A DNA stretch of 64,000 nt, taken from contig OY856409.1 of assembly GCA_963693085.1 (NCBI GenBank), positions 294,538,058-294,602,057 of the forward strand, written 5' to 3'. Position numbers and translations under genes: made by a program. Shown in pieces: positions 31,541 to 42,417 of this stretch. Numbering within the stretch: position 1 is the stretch's first letter; every line of letters begins with the position of its first letter. The stretch comes from Alisma plantago-aquatica. Its lineage: Eukaryota > Streptophyta > Magnoliopsida > Alismatales > Alismataceae. Under the pieces are notes generated by a model, which saw only the letters and a list, made by a program, of their open reading frames with translations, was not told the origin of the DNA and ran no database searches.

Positions 31541-32283
31541 CTAAAATCTTTGAGAAACCTTAAGTTGTCTACCATGATACTCTAGTATTGAAACGTTTAG
31601 GCTGCCTTTTGGTATCATTGAATCAGGCAAGCAAAGGATAATGGTCTGATTCAAATTGGGGTAGGTGTTGAATGGTAGTGTTGGGGAAGCTTGACATGAA
31701 CATGATGTTAGCTGTAGCCCTATCCAAACGCTCCTATAGTAAGCCATGTCTATAGGTGAATTTCATGCCTGAGAATCCCAGGTTAGTAAGGTCAACCTTC
31801 ATCAAGGTATTTCAAAATACCACCGCTTCACTGTGATTGTACCGCTCACTGCCACTCTTTTCCTTAGGATCCGTGGTAGCATTGAAGTCTCCCCAAACCA
31901 GCCATGGCTCTTTGAAGCAATCCACATTTGAATGATGTGCTTCTAGAGAAGATTCCTAGTACCTGACTATGGGCTCGCATAAATGAAAGTGATGTAGCAC
32001 ACTTTATTCACCCTATAAGTCACAAATTGTCCGTGGTTGCACACAATCTCCAATGAGCAATTATCGGAGTTCCAACATACCCAGACCCCACTGGAATATC
32101 CTCTTTTTTCAACTCGATATGAGTTTCCAAATCCAACTACTTTATAGTTCTAATAGTTGTGTCCCCACTGATTTTGGGCTCTAGGATGGCCACAACCTTT
32201 GGTTTATACATGGTTATCATTTCTTTCAGGGATCAACATCTCACATCGCTACTGATGCCTTGAGCATTCCAATAGATTAAATT
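31541..32283 (-). pseudogene. LINE endonuclease (EEP type), fragmented
   Basis: The conceptual start MNLIYWNAQGI near 32283 matches the N-terminus of L1 apurinic-like endonuclease (usually ...WN.RG). The C-terminal relic lies in 31541-31747, where 'YRSVWIGLQLT' takes the place of the LDR-A...W block. Frameshifts and stops in between. The domain would nick target DNA for priming. Confidence 0.7.
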
Positions 32284-32479
32284 CATTGACACACTTTCTT
32301 GGCTAAGGTAGGCCAGCTTGCAACTTCCTTTTCCCTCAGCTCGTCTCAGTTGATTCTCCTACTACCACCTCCTCCTCTGCACTGGCCTCGTTCGCTGCTC
32401 TAGCCAGGAGTTTGGAACTTTTCCTTCTGTTCTCATACAAATTGATAACTCTTATGAATTTCATTGTGTCACCACTGCC

Positions 32480-33290
32480 TTTCATTTTCCTTCCTGGGGG
32501 TAGCGGATTAGGAATGATGTAGTTGCTTTCCTAATTTGTCATGGGCCCTCCCCTATTTTCTTTGGAAAACTTCCTGGGGGTAGCGGATTATGAATGATGT
32601 AGTTGCTTTCCTCATTTGTCACGAGCTCTTTCCTATTTTCTTTGTTTCCACTCCTTTCACCCTCATCCATATTGGACTTGTCCCCTACATTCATATCATG
32701 TATATCCTCTCTCTCATTAATAGATTGATTCTGGCCCAACTGTTCCTCAGTAGCATTAATGTCTTCATCTTTTTCAATCATCTTAGTCGAACCGTCTTCC
32801 TCCATTTCTTGTATAACTTCATCGACATTTGGATGTGCCATTGTATGCTGCTCCCCCGTGCCATCAGGTGTTGTTGCTGTTTCTTTTTTATTGTGCATCT
32901 TATTAGTGATACCCTTCAATGCTTCCCAATTCTTATATGTCATTGTGTTAGTCTTCTTAGGCTTCCATGTCTTGTTTGATTGTTTAGTGGTCCTCGTTGC
33001 TGTCCTTCTTGGCTAATTTTCATCATTCTCGTCCTGTTGGGATGCTTCCATCTGATCCTCCTCTGCCAGGCTTTCAAACATGTTTGCATCATTCTGCAAG
33101 TTTGATGGTTTGTCTACTTGCTGATTCCTTCTAGGCCTTGAGTTTCTTCGCCTCTGGTATTGCCAGCCCCTTTATCTGGCCTGCTCTTCCTCATTGGTGC
33201 TGGTTCTCTCATTACTGTTAGCCTTTTCGGTCTACGATCCTCTACTAGACCTATAAACATTCTCCTTCTGTCCCAATTTTCCGTACAAAG
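32480..33290 (-). pseudogene. LINE ORF1 C-terminal part
   Basis: A polar, charged low-complexity protein frame (32539-32943: Glu/Asp/Asn-rich) preceded by an Arg/Gln/Lys-rich stretch near 33060-33250. This agrees with the C-terminal half of a plant L1 ORF1. The N-terminal DUF4283-like domain is not seen. The 80-bp duplication 32491-32650 lies within it. Confidence 0.55.
32491..32650. repeat. Tandem duplication, 80-bp unit, two copies in LINE ORF1
   Basis: The unit 'ttcctgggggtagcggatta' starts at 32491 and again at 32571, with a few differences. 80 is not a multiple of three, so it breaks the frame. Confidence 0.9.
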
Positions 33291-33300
33291 CACATGAGAT

Positions 33301-33874
33301 TGGGGTTACCTCATATTCAATTTAGTATTCTATGTGTTGCCATTTGATTCTACAAAAAATTGTAATTTGTCAAAAACTCAATTTTGCCTTTATTTAATTT
33401 GATTAAAATTGATGATGTTAATTATGTCTTTAATTAACTATCGCTCTCATTATTTGATCAAATTGAGAAACCAATTCTCAATTTGGAAGATTGCAGTGAA
33501 CAATCTTCTAATGAGCCAAGATCCAAAATGATTGAATTATTACCCGACCAACGCCGATGTCTTTGATCAATTATTAAGGTAGGCAATGTTTGCCAATGGC
33601 ATCTTATGAAATTCTTGGATAGATAATATGTGAAACTCTTTGCCATAATAATCTGTATGCTTCTAGTGCTGAATCTCATTAAGGTCACATAGTTAATCCC
33701 AACCCAAAAGCTGACATGATAATAATGCACCCCGCTTGGTAGGCCCACATCATTACCATCACACTTCCATGAGATAGACAACACACAACCCTTGGGATGA
33801 CCACACTTAGTCGATCAAGTTTTTCATGTGTGCTGCTAATAGAAATTATTTAGACTCAATATGTTTGATTGAGG

Positions 33875-33926
<52 letters not shown>

Positions 33927-34766
33927 AATCACCACATACTAGTACACATCATATACATGCTATATCCCACAATGTAAACATGCAATATGAAACATTAGCG
34001 ATGGTCATGGTCATATCTATTGTAATTCCTTGGAGTCCCAAGGAATTACTACCACCTAGGTCTACATCACATGCAAGAACCTGTTGTTGGTGTAGGTCTG
34101 TTCTTTCCAGTCCGGGTTGATTAGTTCAACCCTTAAACTGGTCATCTCACCTCTCGGCAAGTCAGTTGGTCATCTGAATCGTTTGGCCTCCCGTCCAACT
34201 GATATCTGGACACCTCTAAATGGTCGGTTGGGTCCATCAACTAGTCGGTTTGCTCCTACAGTCTGCCCTCCTCAGTCCTTCAGCTGATCAATTCGTCACG
34301 TGAAATGATTGACTCACGTAATGTTGATTGTCATCTTCATCAGAGTAAGAAAAGAAACTACCCTATTACTATTCAACTTATTAAATGGTAATGAGAAACC
34401 TCGAGTTACATTCGAGGATAGAAAAGGTAGGAAATAATAATACTTTTAAATTAGGAAGAAGAAGGTAGAGGCTTGGTATGAAAATCGAGATAAAATAGGA
34501 ATATAATAAACCATCCAACCACACATAGATATTGGGGTTATTGGTCATAACCATGATACACATCCACCATGAAAACTAATTTTAGGGTGACACATGTAAA
34601 TTGCATATATATCACATCATATATTAATTAGTTTTGTATTATATGTGGTCTTTGATTGGATTTTCACGTTAATCAATTTAAGTATTCACATCGTATGCAA
34701 TAAATAAATGATGAAAAACTAAAAATCTGATCATATTGATTATCCCAAAACATAGTAAATTGACGT
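33301..34766. other. Unassigned stretch between LINE and element A PBS
   Basis: No recognisable gene. It contains an (AT)22 microsatellite (33881-33924), a perfect 12-bp-arm hairpin (34022-34049) and 'agtcggt/cagttggtc' half-sites near 34140-34260 reminiscent of LTR U3 sequence. It may be the element A 5' leader or contain an undetected insertion. Confidence 0.4.
33881..33924. repeat. (AT)22 microsatellite
   Basis: Uninterrupted AT dinucleotides over 44 bases. Confidence 0.97.
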
Positions 34767-34779
34767 GGCTCTGGTACCA
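34767..34779 (-). other. Primer binding site of element A (tRNA-Met)
   Basis: TGGTACCAGAGCC on the minus strand, one base from the 5' LTR end. It has one mismatch to the usual TGGTATCAGAGCC. It fixes the orientation of element A as minus. Confidence 0.87.
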
Positions 34780-34780
34780 C

Positions 34781-36818
34781 TTTAGGAAAATACGGGCACA
34801 TAGTAGGCAGGAGAAAAAAATTTCTATTCATATTCCATGACAATAAGACCGCGTCAACAATTATATAATGGGAAGGATGGTTTAACGAGTTCATACATGA
34901 TCTTGGAGAAAGTTCAACTACTATAACTTGTTGCAGTAGTCATGCAACTATCTTCTAGTTGCTCTTAGACGACGTCTGTGCAACTTCTAGTTTTCACCAC
35001 GGATTGCAGTCTATCGTTGTCCTCCTAGAGATAGACAACAACCTCCTGACCTCTATAGTAGTCCAAACAGATCACCTAGAACTCTTATCATTCTACTAGA
35101 ATAGGCAGGAAGGAGTTGTACCTCCCATTGGTGTACTAGTCAACACCTTGGTCTCCCACAATTATTCTCCCTTGCTATCCCTCCCTTTAGAGGGTAGGAC
35201 TTGCTCGAGCTCTCTATTGGTTACCACAACTAGAGAGGACAACAATTTTCAGAGGCAATTGAGTTGTGTCTCTGGGAAACTCCAATACCCCTCTATTTAT
35301 AGGAGGAGCTAGTGTCTAGGTTCCCAGTCTGTGTGGGAGTGGAAGGGACCGGAAGATCATAAATTTTTGCAATCTGTGAGGACTGAACTGGTTAGTTTGC
35401 AACCACATCGATTGGTTCACATGTGATTCAATCAGTTTTCTCAGTGAAGTGGTCATTTAGCCATGTTTCCCAATCACATATGAATTGGTAATTTGAATCC
35501 AATTAATGCACAACATGACATCAACACTAGTCCTAGATGCAACCAAATTTCTCCACGAACCTAGCGTCTCGCTCTCGTGAGCCGGTTGTCTCATGAACCA
35601 AATTGATCAGTTCACTAGGTGAACTGGTCGACTCACGCCCCTAGTTCAGATAGAACTCAACCAATTCAATTTCTAATCAACCTGACACTCCAACTGGTAG
35701 GTTCAACACTTCAATTGGTCAATTGGGAGTCCAATCAGCTGATTTGTTGCTTAAATTTAATACCTAAAGACTTTAGTCAATTCAATTATCATTCATCATT
35801 AAACTCCTCTTCTAGGTGAATTCCTATGTGTGAGACCCTATAGGTCCCATGTCATGTTGGCAGTGAGTGTCCACAACTAGTTTATGACATCACAAGCAAA
35901 GAGTGGTCTTTAGTCGCACATTAGTGCTACCCAAGTGAATGGAAATTTGGAGAACAACTTCAACCTACATCTGTGTAAGGTGTTATAGTGATTGTATAAT
36001 TTCTTTGTCTCTAATATCTAGAATGAACTCAAAGCATGGAATCGTCATCCTCTCAATGTTCAATCCATGTTCCTTGAACTAGAGAAGATTGTCTAAGATA
36101 TATGTGACCTCAATATCATATATTGATTTACAAGTGCATGTGCATGTGTTTCTCAGTCTCACTTATTAAGTGGCCAGGATATCAAACTCCAGTAGGAGGG
36201 AAAAATCCCATCTACATCACTCATAATCAATCCCTATGTGTCACAACTACCCAATCATCACTGTTATGGAAATCCTTATTTGGGGTTACATTGGATGATG
36301 TCAAAGTATACCAAACGACATGTGATGAGTGTAGAGACTTCAGGTCTAAGAACCACAATCACCACCTCTACTGTGAGAGATGACTATGACCACCAAGTAT
36401 GGTTTCCATGTGTCACTCTCCAGGTAGATCTGTCTGATATACTGTTCCCTAACAAGTATGTGTGTGCTTGGTTTGATATCACATATCATGATTGATGAGA
36501 ATCTGTCATCAACCAAGACACACTCTAGTCTTAAGTGTTACAGTGTCTATCTACCTTCCATAGTAACAATCAACTAAGGATGTAATAAGAATGCACATAC
36601 TCTTAACATCCGTATTGTCTCATTGTTCAAGTCATGTACTTGAAGACATACGTCATTGAGTATTGTCAATCTTTGGACATTCATTATGTTTCCTCACTAT
36701 ATCATAACTGAGTGAAACAAAATGAATTAGAAGCTTGCCTTTATGATTATTATTGAAATTATATGATATGTCATCAAAATCATCATATGATTGACTCTCT
36801 GGACATATAATACCAATA
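34781..36818 (-). repeat. Element A 5' LTR
   Basis: 2038 bp, uninterrupted, homologous to the split 3' LTR. The termini have decayed (CAATA in place of CAACA at 36814-36818). CGGTTCAC-type half-sites lie near 35400-35720, upstream of the TATA box. Confidence 0.9.
35293..35302 (-). promoter_or_regulatory. TATA box of element A 5' LTR
   Basis: CTATAAATAG on the minus strand in the conserved context. Confidence 0.68.
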
Positions 36819-36823
36819 GTCAT
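36819..36823. repeat. TSD of element A, right copy (GTCAT)
   Basis: Matches 8157-8161 exactly. Gypsy gag sequence resumes at 36824. Confidence 0.85.
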
Positions 36824-37072
36824 CAGTGATAGGTGCACAAAGTTATGATACAACTATGCGTGACAACTGTGGTAGGACACATTCTGGTCAGTGTTGTGGA
36901 GTTAATACTCAATCACATTATTACTGTGAACAGATGGGACATATTAAGAGGGACTGACCAAATCTTCAATTTATGCCAAACAAAATCCACAATCAGTTTC
37001 AAACTCCTCGGAGACAGTCTCTAATTAGATAGGAAAGTTCTTCAGTACACTCAAGAACTAGAGGGGAGCACC
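36824..37072 (+). pseudogene. Outer gypsy gag, 3' portion with zinc knuckles
   Basis: Continues the frame broken at 8161. Translation shows a double knuckle: a first one with its first Cys changed (R-D-N-C-G-R-T-H-S-G-Q-C), then a Cys/Tyr region and CEQMGHIKRDCP. A paired zinc knuckle of this kind is usual in plant chromovirus-type gypsy Gags. Downstream the linker to protease is cut by the hAT-like MITE at 37073. Confidence 0.8.
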
Positions 37073-37806
37073 TAGGGTTGTAAATGGGTATGGGTAGAGC
37101 CACAGACCCAAAAATATGGACCCTTTAAAAACCCAAAACGGGCCTAAATGTTTATACTTGCATACCCATGGACTGCATACCCATGGACCCACATATCAGC
37201 GGGTCCACTAATGGGTTTGCTTGGACCCCGACCTATTAGACCTGCATACTCGTTGTACATAAATAACTACTTATATAATATGTTATTTATATCATACTTT
37301 AGTAGTCTAACTAATATAATACTTGAGATTATGTCATACTCTAACTACAGTAAGGTTGACACTAGTCATCTAATTGAGAATTAACTATTTGAATTATAGT
37401 TATGAGCAACATATGTAAACTTAAAATCAAAATATTAACATGATATGCTATTTAATTAAAACACTATGACGATGACAACACATATGTAAACAATTAAATC
37501 AAATAATCTTCAATCTCTAAAGTAGTGCATCATTTAATATAACTAGTGTATGTTACATATCCTATATAATAGCAATATCTCATCGTATTAAAATATATAG
37601 AATGTAGTCATAATTTTTCTTACATAAACAATATGACATTTTATACATAACCGTTTACCCACACACCCATGGGTATGGTTTGATGCGGGTCTAGATTTTT
37701 ATAATGTGGGTCTAGAATTAGAATCAAAACCTGACCCGCTACAATAAATGGGTATGAGTATGGGTATGGCTAGACTTGCACCATACCCATACCATTTACA
37801 CCCATA
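37073..37806. mobile_element. hAT-like MITE, 734 bp
   Basis: The left end TAGGGTTGTAAATGGGTATG and right end (reverse) TATGGGTGTAAATGGTATGG form imperfect terminal inverted repeats. Flanking 8-bp duplications GGAGCACC (37065-37072) and GGAGCATC (37807-37814) differ at one base; 8 bp is the hAT target-site size. The interior is AT-rich and non-coding, with subterminal 'gggtatgg/cccatacc' repeats, also typical of hAT. It would need a transposase in trans. Confidence 0.85.
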
Positions 37807-37814
37807 GGAGCATC

Positions 37815-40800
37815 TAGTATAGTAGTAGACAATGAGGACCACGTGATAGGGAGAGAGCTATACATGATGTTTCTTTTTTATGACATAATATAAAGGAATA
37901 GTCTTTCCTAGAGTTGTTACATGTGAGATGCGTCTCTTTAACAACATTTCATATATTTTTGATAGATTTTGGTATGATACATTTTTTAATCAAAGATCAA
38001 TAGTTAGTGGAATGAATCTCATAACTCAAGATTAACTTTTGAATTTTTTTAGAGTATCTTTAGGTGAACAAATAGTTTTTATAGAAGTATCTCCCATATG
38101 TATTTTGAGTTTCACTAAGTATACTATTGTAGTTAATCTCATACCCTTAGACATTAATTTTTTAAAATAATTTTGGGTATGGATTGCCTTGAGATGTACC
38201 ATATCCAAAAGATTGTTGGAAGAAAGAGGATGTCTTTCAAAAAGGTGGCTTTTCCAGTGTCTTCACTAGAGACAGAAAGGTCTTACCCACATGCATAGTA
38301 TCAATTGTTGTAGCTGATAAGATGATGAGAAAAGGACACGAGACTTTTTAACACATATGGTAGATGCAAGGGTAGAGAAAAGAATAATGAACTCAGAGGA
38401 TATTTCTATTGTATGTGAGTTCCCAAACGTTTTTTGTAATGATTTACCAAGTCTACCTCCTAAAAGAGATGTTGACTTTGAGATACAAATTATACCTAAA
38501 AGTCACCTAACAACATTACCAGCCTATAGAATGGCACCTGTAGAATTGAAGGAGTTAAAAACTTAGAGAGTTACTAGATAAAGGTTGCATTCAATCTAGT
38601 ACATCACCAAGGGGAGCTCCAATTCTTCTTGTGAAAAAGAAGGATAGAACTATGTGGTTGTGCATAGATTATAGGCAACTGAATAAGGTAACCATCAACA
38701 ATAAATATCCTTTGCCTAGGATTAAAGACCTATTTGATCAACTCTATGGAGTAACAATCTTTTCAAAGATAGACCACATGTGAGGTTATTATTAGTTGAG
38801 GATAAAGGCATCAGATGTACCTAAGGCAACCTTCAAAATAAGATATGGCCATTATGAATTTGTAGTTATGTCTTTTGGACTAACAAATGTCCCTACAACT
38901 CTTATGAACATGATGAATAGAATTTTCAGACCATACCTAGATCAATTAATAGTAGTGTTTACAGATGATATCATTATATATTCTAGAGAAGTGGAACATC
39001 ATGATCAACATCTGAGAATAACTTTGCAATTGTTGAGACAACATTAGTTGTACGCTAAATTCAGCAAATGCGAGTTCTGGTTATTTGAAGTTTCCTTTCT
39101 TGGACATGTCATATCGGGATAAGGATTCAATATAGACCCTAAGAAGGTGGAATTTGTTCTTCAATGGCATCTGCCTACAACTCCTACTGAGATAATAAAT
39201 TTTCTTGCATTAGCTAGATAATAGAGAAGATTCATAAAGAACTTCATTGTTCTATCAACACTACTTACACATTTAACAAGAAATGATGTGCCTTTTATTC
39301 GGTCTAATAATTGTGAGAAAATATTTCAAATATTAAAGCAAAGATTAACCAAATTAAGCACCAGTTTTGATTGTACCAGAAGAAAATAAAGGTTATGTAG
39401 TGTTCTTGATGCATCCAAAAGAGGATTAGGATGTGTTCTTATGCAAGAAGGAAAAGAGGTAGATTATTCTTCTAGATAGCTTAATAGGAATGAAGAAAAC
39501 TGTGCTATAAATGATTTTGAGTTGGCTGCCATAGTACACGCCTTAAAGACATCGAGACATTATTTTTATAGTGAGTCATGTCAGGTATATACAGACCATA
39601 AGAGTCTAAAATATATTTTCACATAGAAGGATCTTAACCTAAGACAGTGAAGGTAGATGGAGCTTATAGGGGACTATGATGTTACCATTTATTACCATCT
39701 TAAGAAGGCCAATGTTGTTGCAGATGCCTTGACTATGAAGTCTACATCACTTGTAGGATTGTTCTCTGTGGTATGTGTAAAAAGATACTTATTGGTCAAA
39801 ATGAGATAGATGGATTTAGATTCAAATGTGTTAGAGCAAGGTGCACTGATTGTATAGATGCAAGTTAGACCTACATTTTATGAGCAAATCAAGGAGATTC
39901 AACAAAATGACAGTGCATTGAAGCAAAACATGCATGACCTGATAGAAGGAAGGAGGATAGATTTCAAACATTTAGATGATGGGATGTTGTATCAACATAA
40001 CAAATTGTGTGTTCATGAAGACACTGAGTTGAAAAAGTAGATCCTTGAGGAAGTTCACTCTTCTATGTGTGTGATGCATCCTAGTAGTTCTAAGATGTAC
40101 ATTAACCTCAAAGAATTATATCAATGACCAAGTATGAAGAAAGATGTGGCTAAGTATGTAGCTAAGCATTGTATATGTCACTAAGTCAAAATTAAATATC
40201 AAATGCCAACATGTATCCTTAAATCAATCCATATTCCTCTGTGGAAGTGGGAACACATCACTAAGGATTTTGTATTTGGGTGACCAAGGACACCATGTGG
40301 ATTTGATTTTATATGGGTAATAGTGGATAGGTTAACTAAATCTTCTCACTTTCTAGTTGTTAAGACAACATGGGTTACCATAAAGCTATCCAAAGTCCAT
40401 ATAGATGAGATAGTTAGATTACATGAAATACCAGTCCCTATAATATCAGATAAAGACCCAAAGTTACATCCATATTTTGGAATCGATTTCATCGCTTGTT
40501 GGGAACAAGATTGAAGTTTAGCACAAATTTTGACCCTTAGAAAGATGGTAGTCAAAGCGGATAATTAAAACCCTAGAGGACAAGATGAAAGCATGCCTAT
40601 TACAGTTTAGTGGCAGTTGGGATAGTCACCTTAGTCTTATGGAGTTTTCATACAATCATAGTTATCATTTTAGTTAAGGCATGGCCCCTTATGAAACTCT
40701 ATATAGGAGAAACTTTACATCTTCTATTCATTGGTTTGAAGTTGGTGAGAGATAGATTTTAGGTCTAGAGTTGGTGGAAAATAAAATAGAAAAGATAGAT

Positions 40801-41333
40801 CTGATTGGACAATAGTTGAAAGCTGCACAAAATGAATAAGAAAGTTATGCAGAGAAATGTCGTAGACCACTTCAGTTTGAGGTTGGGGGATGAGGTTTAC
40901 TTAAAATTATCACCATGGAAAGGTGTACTAAGGTTTGGAAAGTGAGGTAAAATAACTCCTAGATACATGGGTCCATATCCAATCATTCAAAGATATGGAC
41001 CAGTTGTATACAAGCTTGAGTTGCCTCCTGAGCTAGCCAACTTACATAATGTGTTTCATGTATTCATGTTAAAGAAGTGTCATGTAGGTATAGTAAAAAC
41101 GTATACCCATGACTAGTACAACTAAGAGAATATATATCCTATATTGAAGGTCCTATAGAAATTCTAGATCAAGTAATATAAAAGTTTAACATGGGGTGAT
41201 ACCTCTAGTAAAAGTTCTATAGAGAAAACATGGAGTAGAAGAAGCTACTTGGGAGTTAGAATCAGATATGTATAACAAGTATCCCTTTCTCTTCTAGGGA
41301 TTTCAAGACAAATTTTTTATTAGAGGGGAATAT
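37815..41333 (+). pseudogene. pol: Outer gypsy pol (PR-RT-RH-IN plus chromodomain-like tail)
   Basis: Domains in order on +. A protease relic carries 'LGMDWL' near 38170. RT starts 'VEFPNVF...LPSLPPKRDVDFEI' near 38415-38490, with '[13 protein letters not shown]' and a changed catalytic motif [10 protein letters not shown] near 38955. RNase H: 'LDASKRGLGCVLMQEGKE' near 39400 and 'YTDHKSLKYIF' near 39590. Integrase: HHCC region near 39990-40190, 'VDRLTKSSHF' near 40325 and 'ISDKDP' near 40445, then 'MEFSYNHSYH' near 40640 and 'ERYAPYETLY'-type sequence. The tail 'EEATWELESDMYNKYPFLF' near 41240-41300 resembles the chromodomain-like C-terminus of chromoviruses. There are many stops. It is followed by a PPT (TTAGAGGGGAATA) and the LTR. 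Confidence 0.88.
41321..41333 (+). other. Polypurine tract of outer gypsy element
   Basis: AGAGGGGAA-containing run immediately before the LTR start TGTTACAA at 41334. Confidence 0.72.
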
Positions 41334-42417
41334 TGTTACAACATATATCATGAGTAACTGGTAATCATAGATTTAAAAGATAACCTTGGTAATAATTAAG
41401 CTTGTTATTATCTTAATTACCTTGTGACTTATTTTAGTCTTGATATTATTTCAAATACATTGTGGCATGGAAATGTAGAGAATTTTATTATGAATGCTTA
41501 CAATCAAGAATGGATCAAATTAGAGTTCATATGTAAAAGATACAACCTTTTTCAGTTTTCATATAAGTTTCCACATGTTGACAATGATGGGTTATGATCG
41601 AAGGTTTTATATGACCTAGATAAAAGGTTCCTCTTATCTTGAAAAATGATGGCTATGAATTGAAGGTTCTATTGACCATACAGATCAATAATTTTTGTAT
41701 AAATAAATTGATGAAAGTGTAAGCCACAAACTGAAGGTCTGGTCAGTAACAACAACCAAAGGTCGAGTAAATGGGTGGTTTAATAGGAGTTGCCTTTTGA
41801 AGGTTTTCCTACTGAGCAAAAATAGACAGTTTTCCTAGTCAAAGGATTGGATGGCAATCGTCAATTAAAGGTTTCCTACTGAAGATAACAACTGACAGAA
41901 TGTCAGTCAGATGTATTGTCAATTGAAGGTTGGATTGGTGAAGGTTTATCGAGCTAGTGCCTATATAAGATAAAACAAACCAATGGTTTAGCACATTCTG
42001 AAGGTTTTGCAGAGAGGATTTCTTATGATGGTTTGGACAAGACAATCACCTATAGATGCTTTTACTAGACGTTGTTAGCCAAAGGCGACACAGGCTGAAG
42101 GTTTAGGAATCGATGGAGAAGCTTTCATCTTCTGATGCTTTCCCTACATATTGACCGACTCCACCAATTGATAGATCCTTAGATCTCTATGTATAGTTGA
42201 TGGAACTAATGGAGATGAGAATTTTAGCTTTGTACTTAGATAATTATCCTCATGAACACCTTTGACCAATGAAGAGAAGTGATTTTGGAGGCAATCCAAA
42301 GGGCGGTGATGAGGAAGACAGCTAGATTAATGAAAACTGAAGGTTTCCTTGTAGTTTTTTTTGGTAGTAATTTTCATATATAGATCTCATAGTTTCTTCA
42401 TGTCTCCATGATATTAG

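Larger units (their letters stand above)
28230..33300 (-). mobile_element. L1-type LINE, 5'-truncated, inserted in element A leader
   Basis: Minus-strand order: ORF1 tail (about 33290-32480), endonuclease (about 32283-31540), linker, reverse transcriptase (about 31000-29850), zf-RVT (29195-28977) and RNase H (28685-28365). This is the usual domain order of plant L1 elements carrying RNase H. Many stops and frameshifts make it dead. ORF1 lacks its N-terminal domain, so the 5' end is probably truncated. I found no clear poly(A) or TSD, so both ends are approximate: the left limit is the copia gag leader and the right limit is the last ORF1-like sequence. Confidence 0.8.
8162..36818 (-). mobile_element. 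Copia element A, minus sense, carrying two nested insertions
   Basis: Two about 2.04-kb LTRs (3' LTR 8162-9759 plus 24019-24460; 5' LTR 34781-36818) enclose a copia gag and a decayed copia pol in minus orientation, with a tRNA-Met PBS at 34767-34779. A perfect 5-bp TSD, GTCAT, flanks the whole composite, so the ends are well supported despite 28.7 kb of separation. It is inserted in gag of the outer gypsy element. Removing element B (14.25 kb) and the LINE (about 5 kb) leaves a copia element of about 9.3 kb. The LTRs have diverged clearly more than those of element B, as expected for the older host layer. Confidence 0.88.

Noticed and set aside
32590..33016. Two + frames of 129 and 85 codons with hydrophobic stretches
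   Set aside because: Antisense of the acidic LINE ORF1; the apparent membrane segments arise from complementing Glu/Asp/Asn codons.
33869..34120. 83-codon + frame with an Ile-Tyr repeat
   Set aside because: The start is translated (AT) microsatellite; the rest has no motif.
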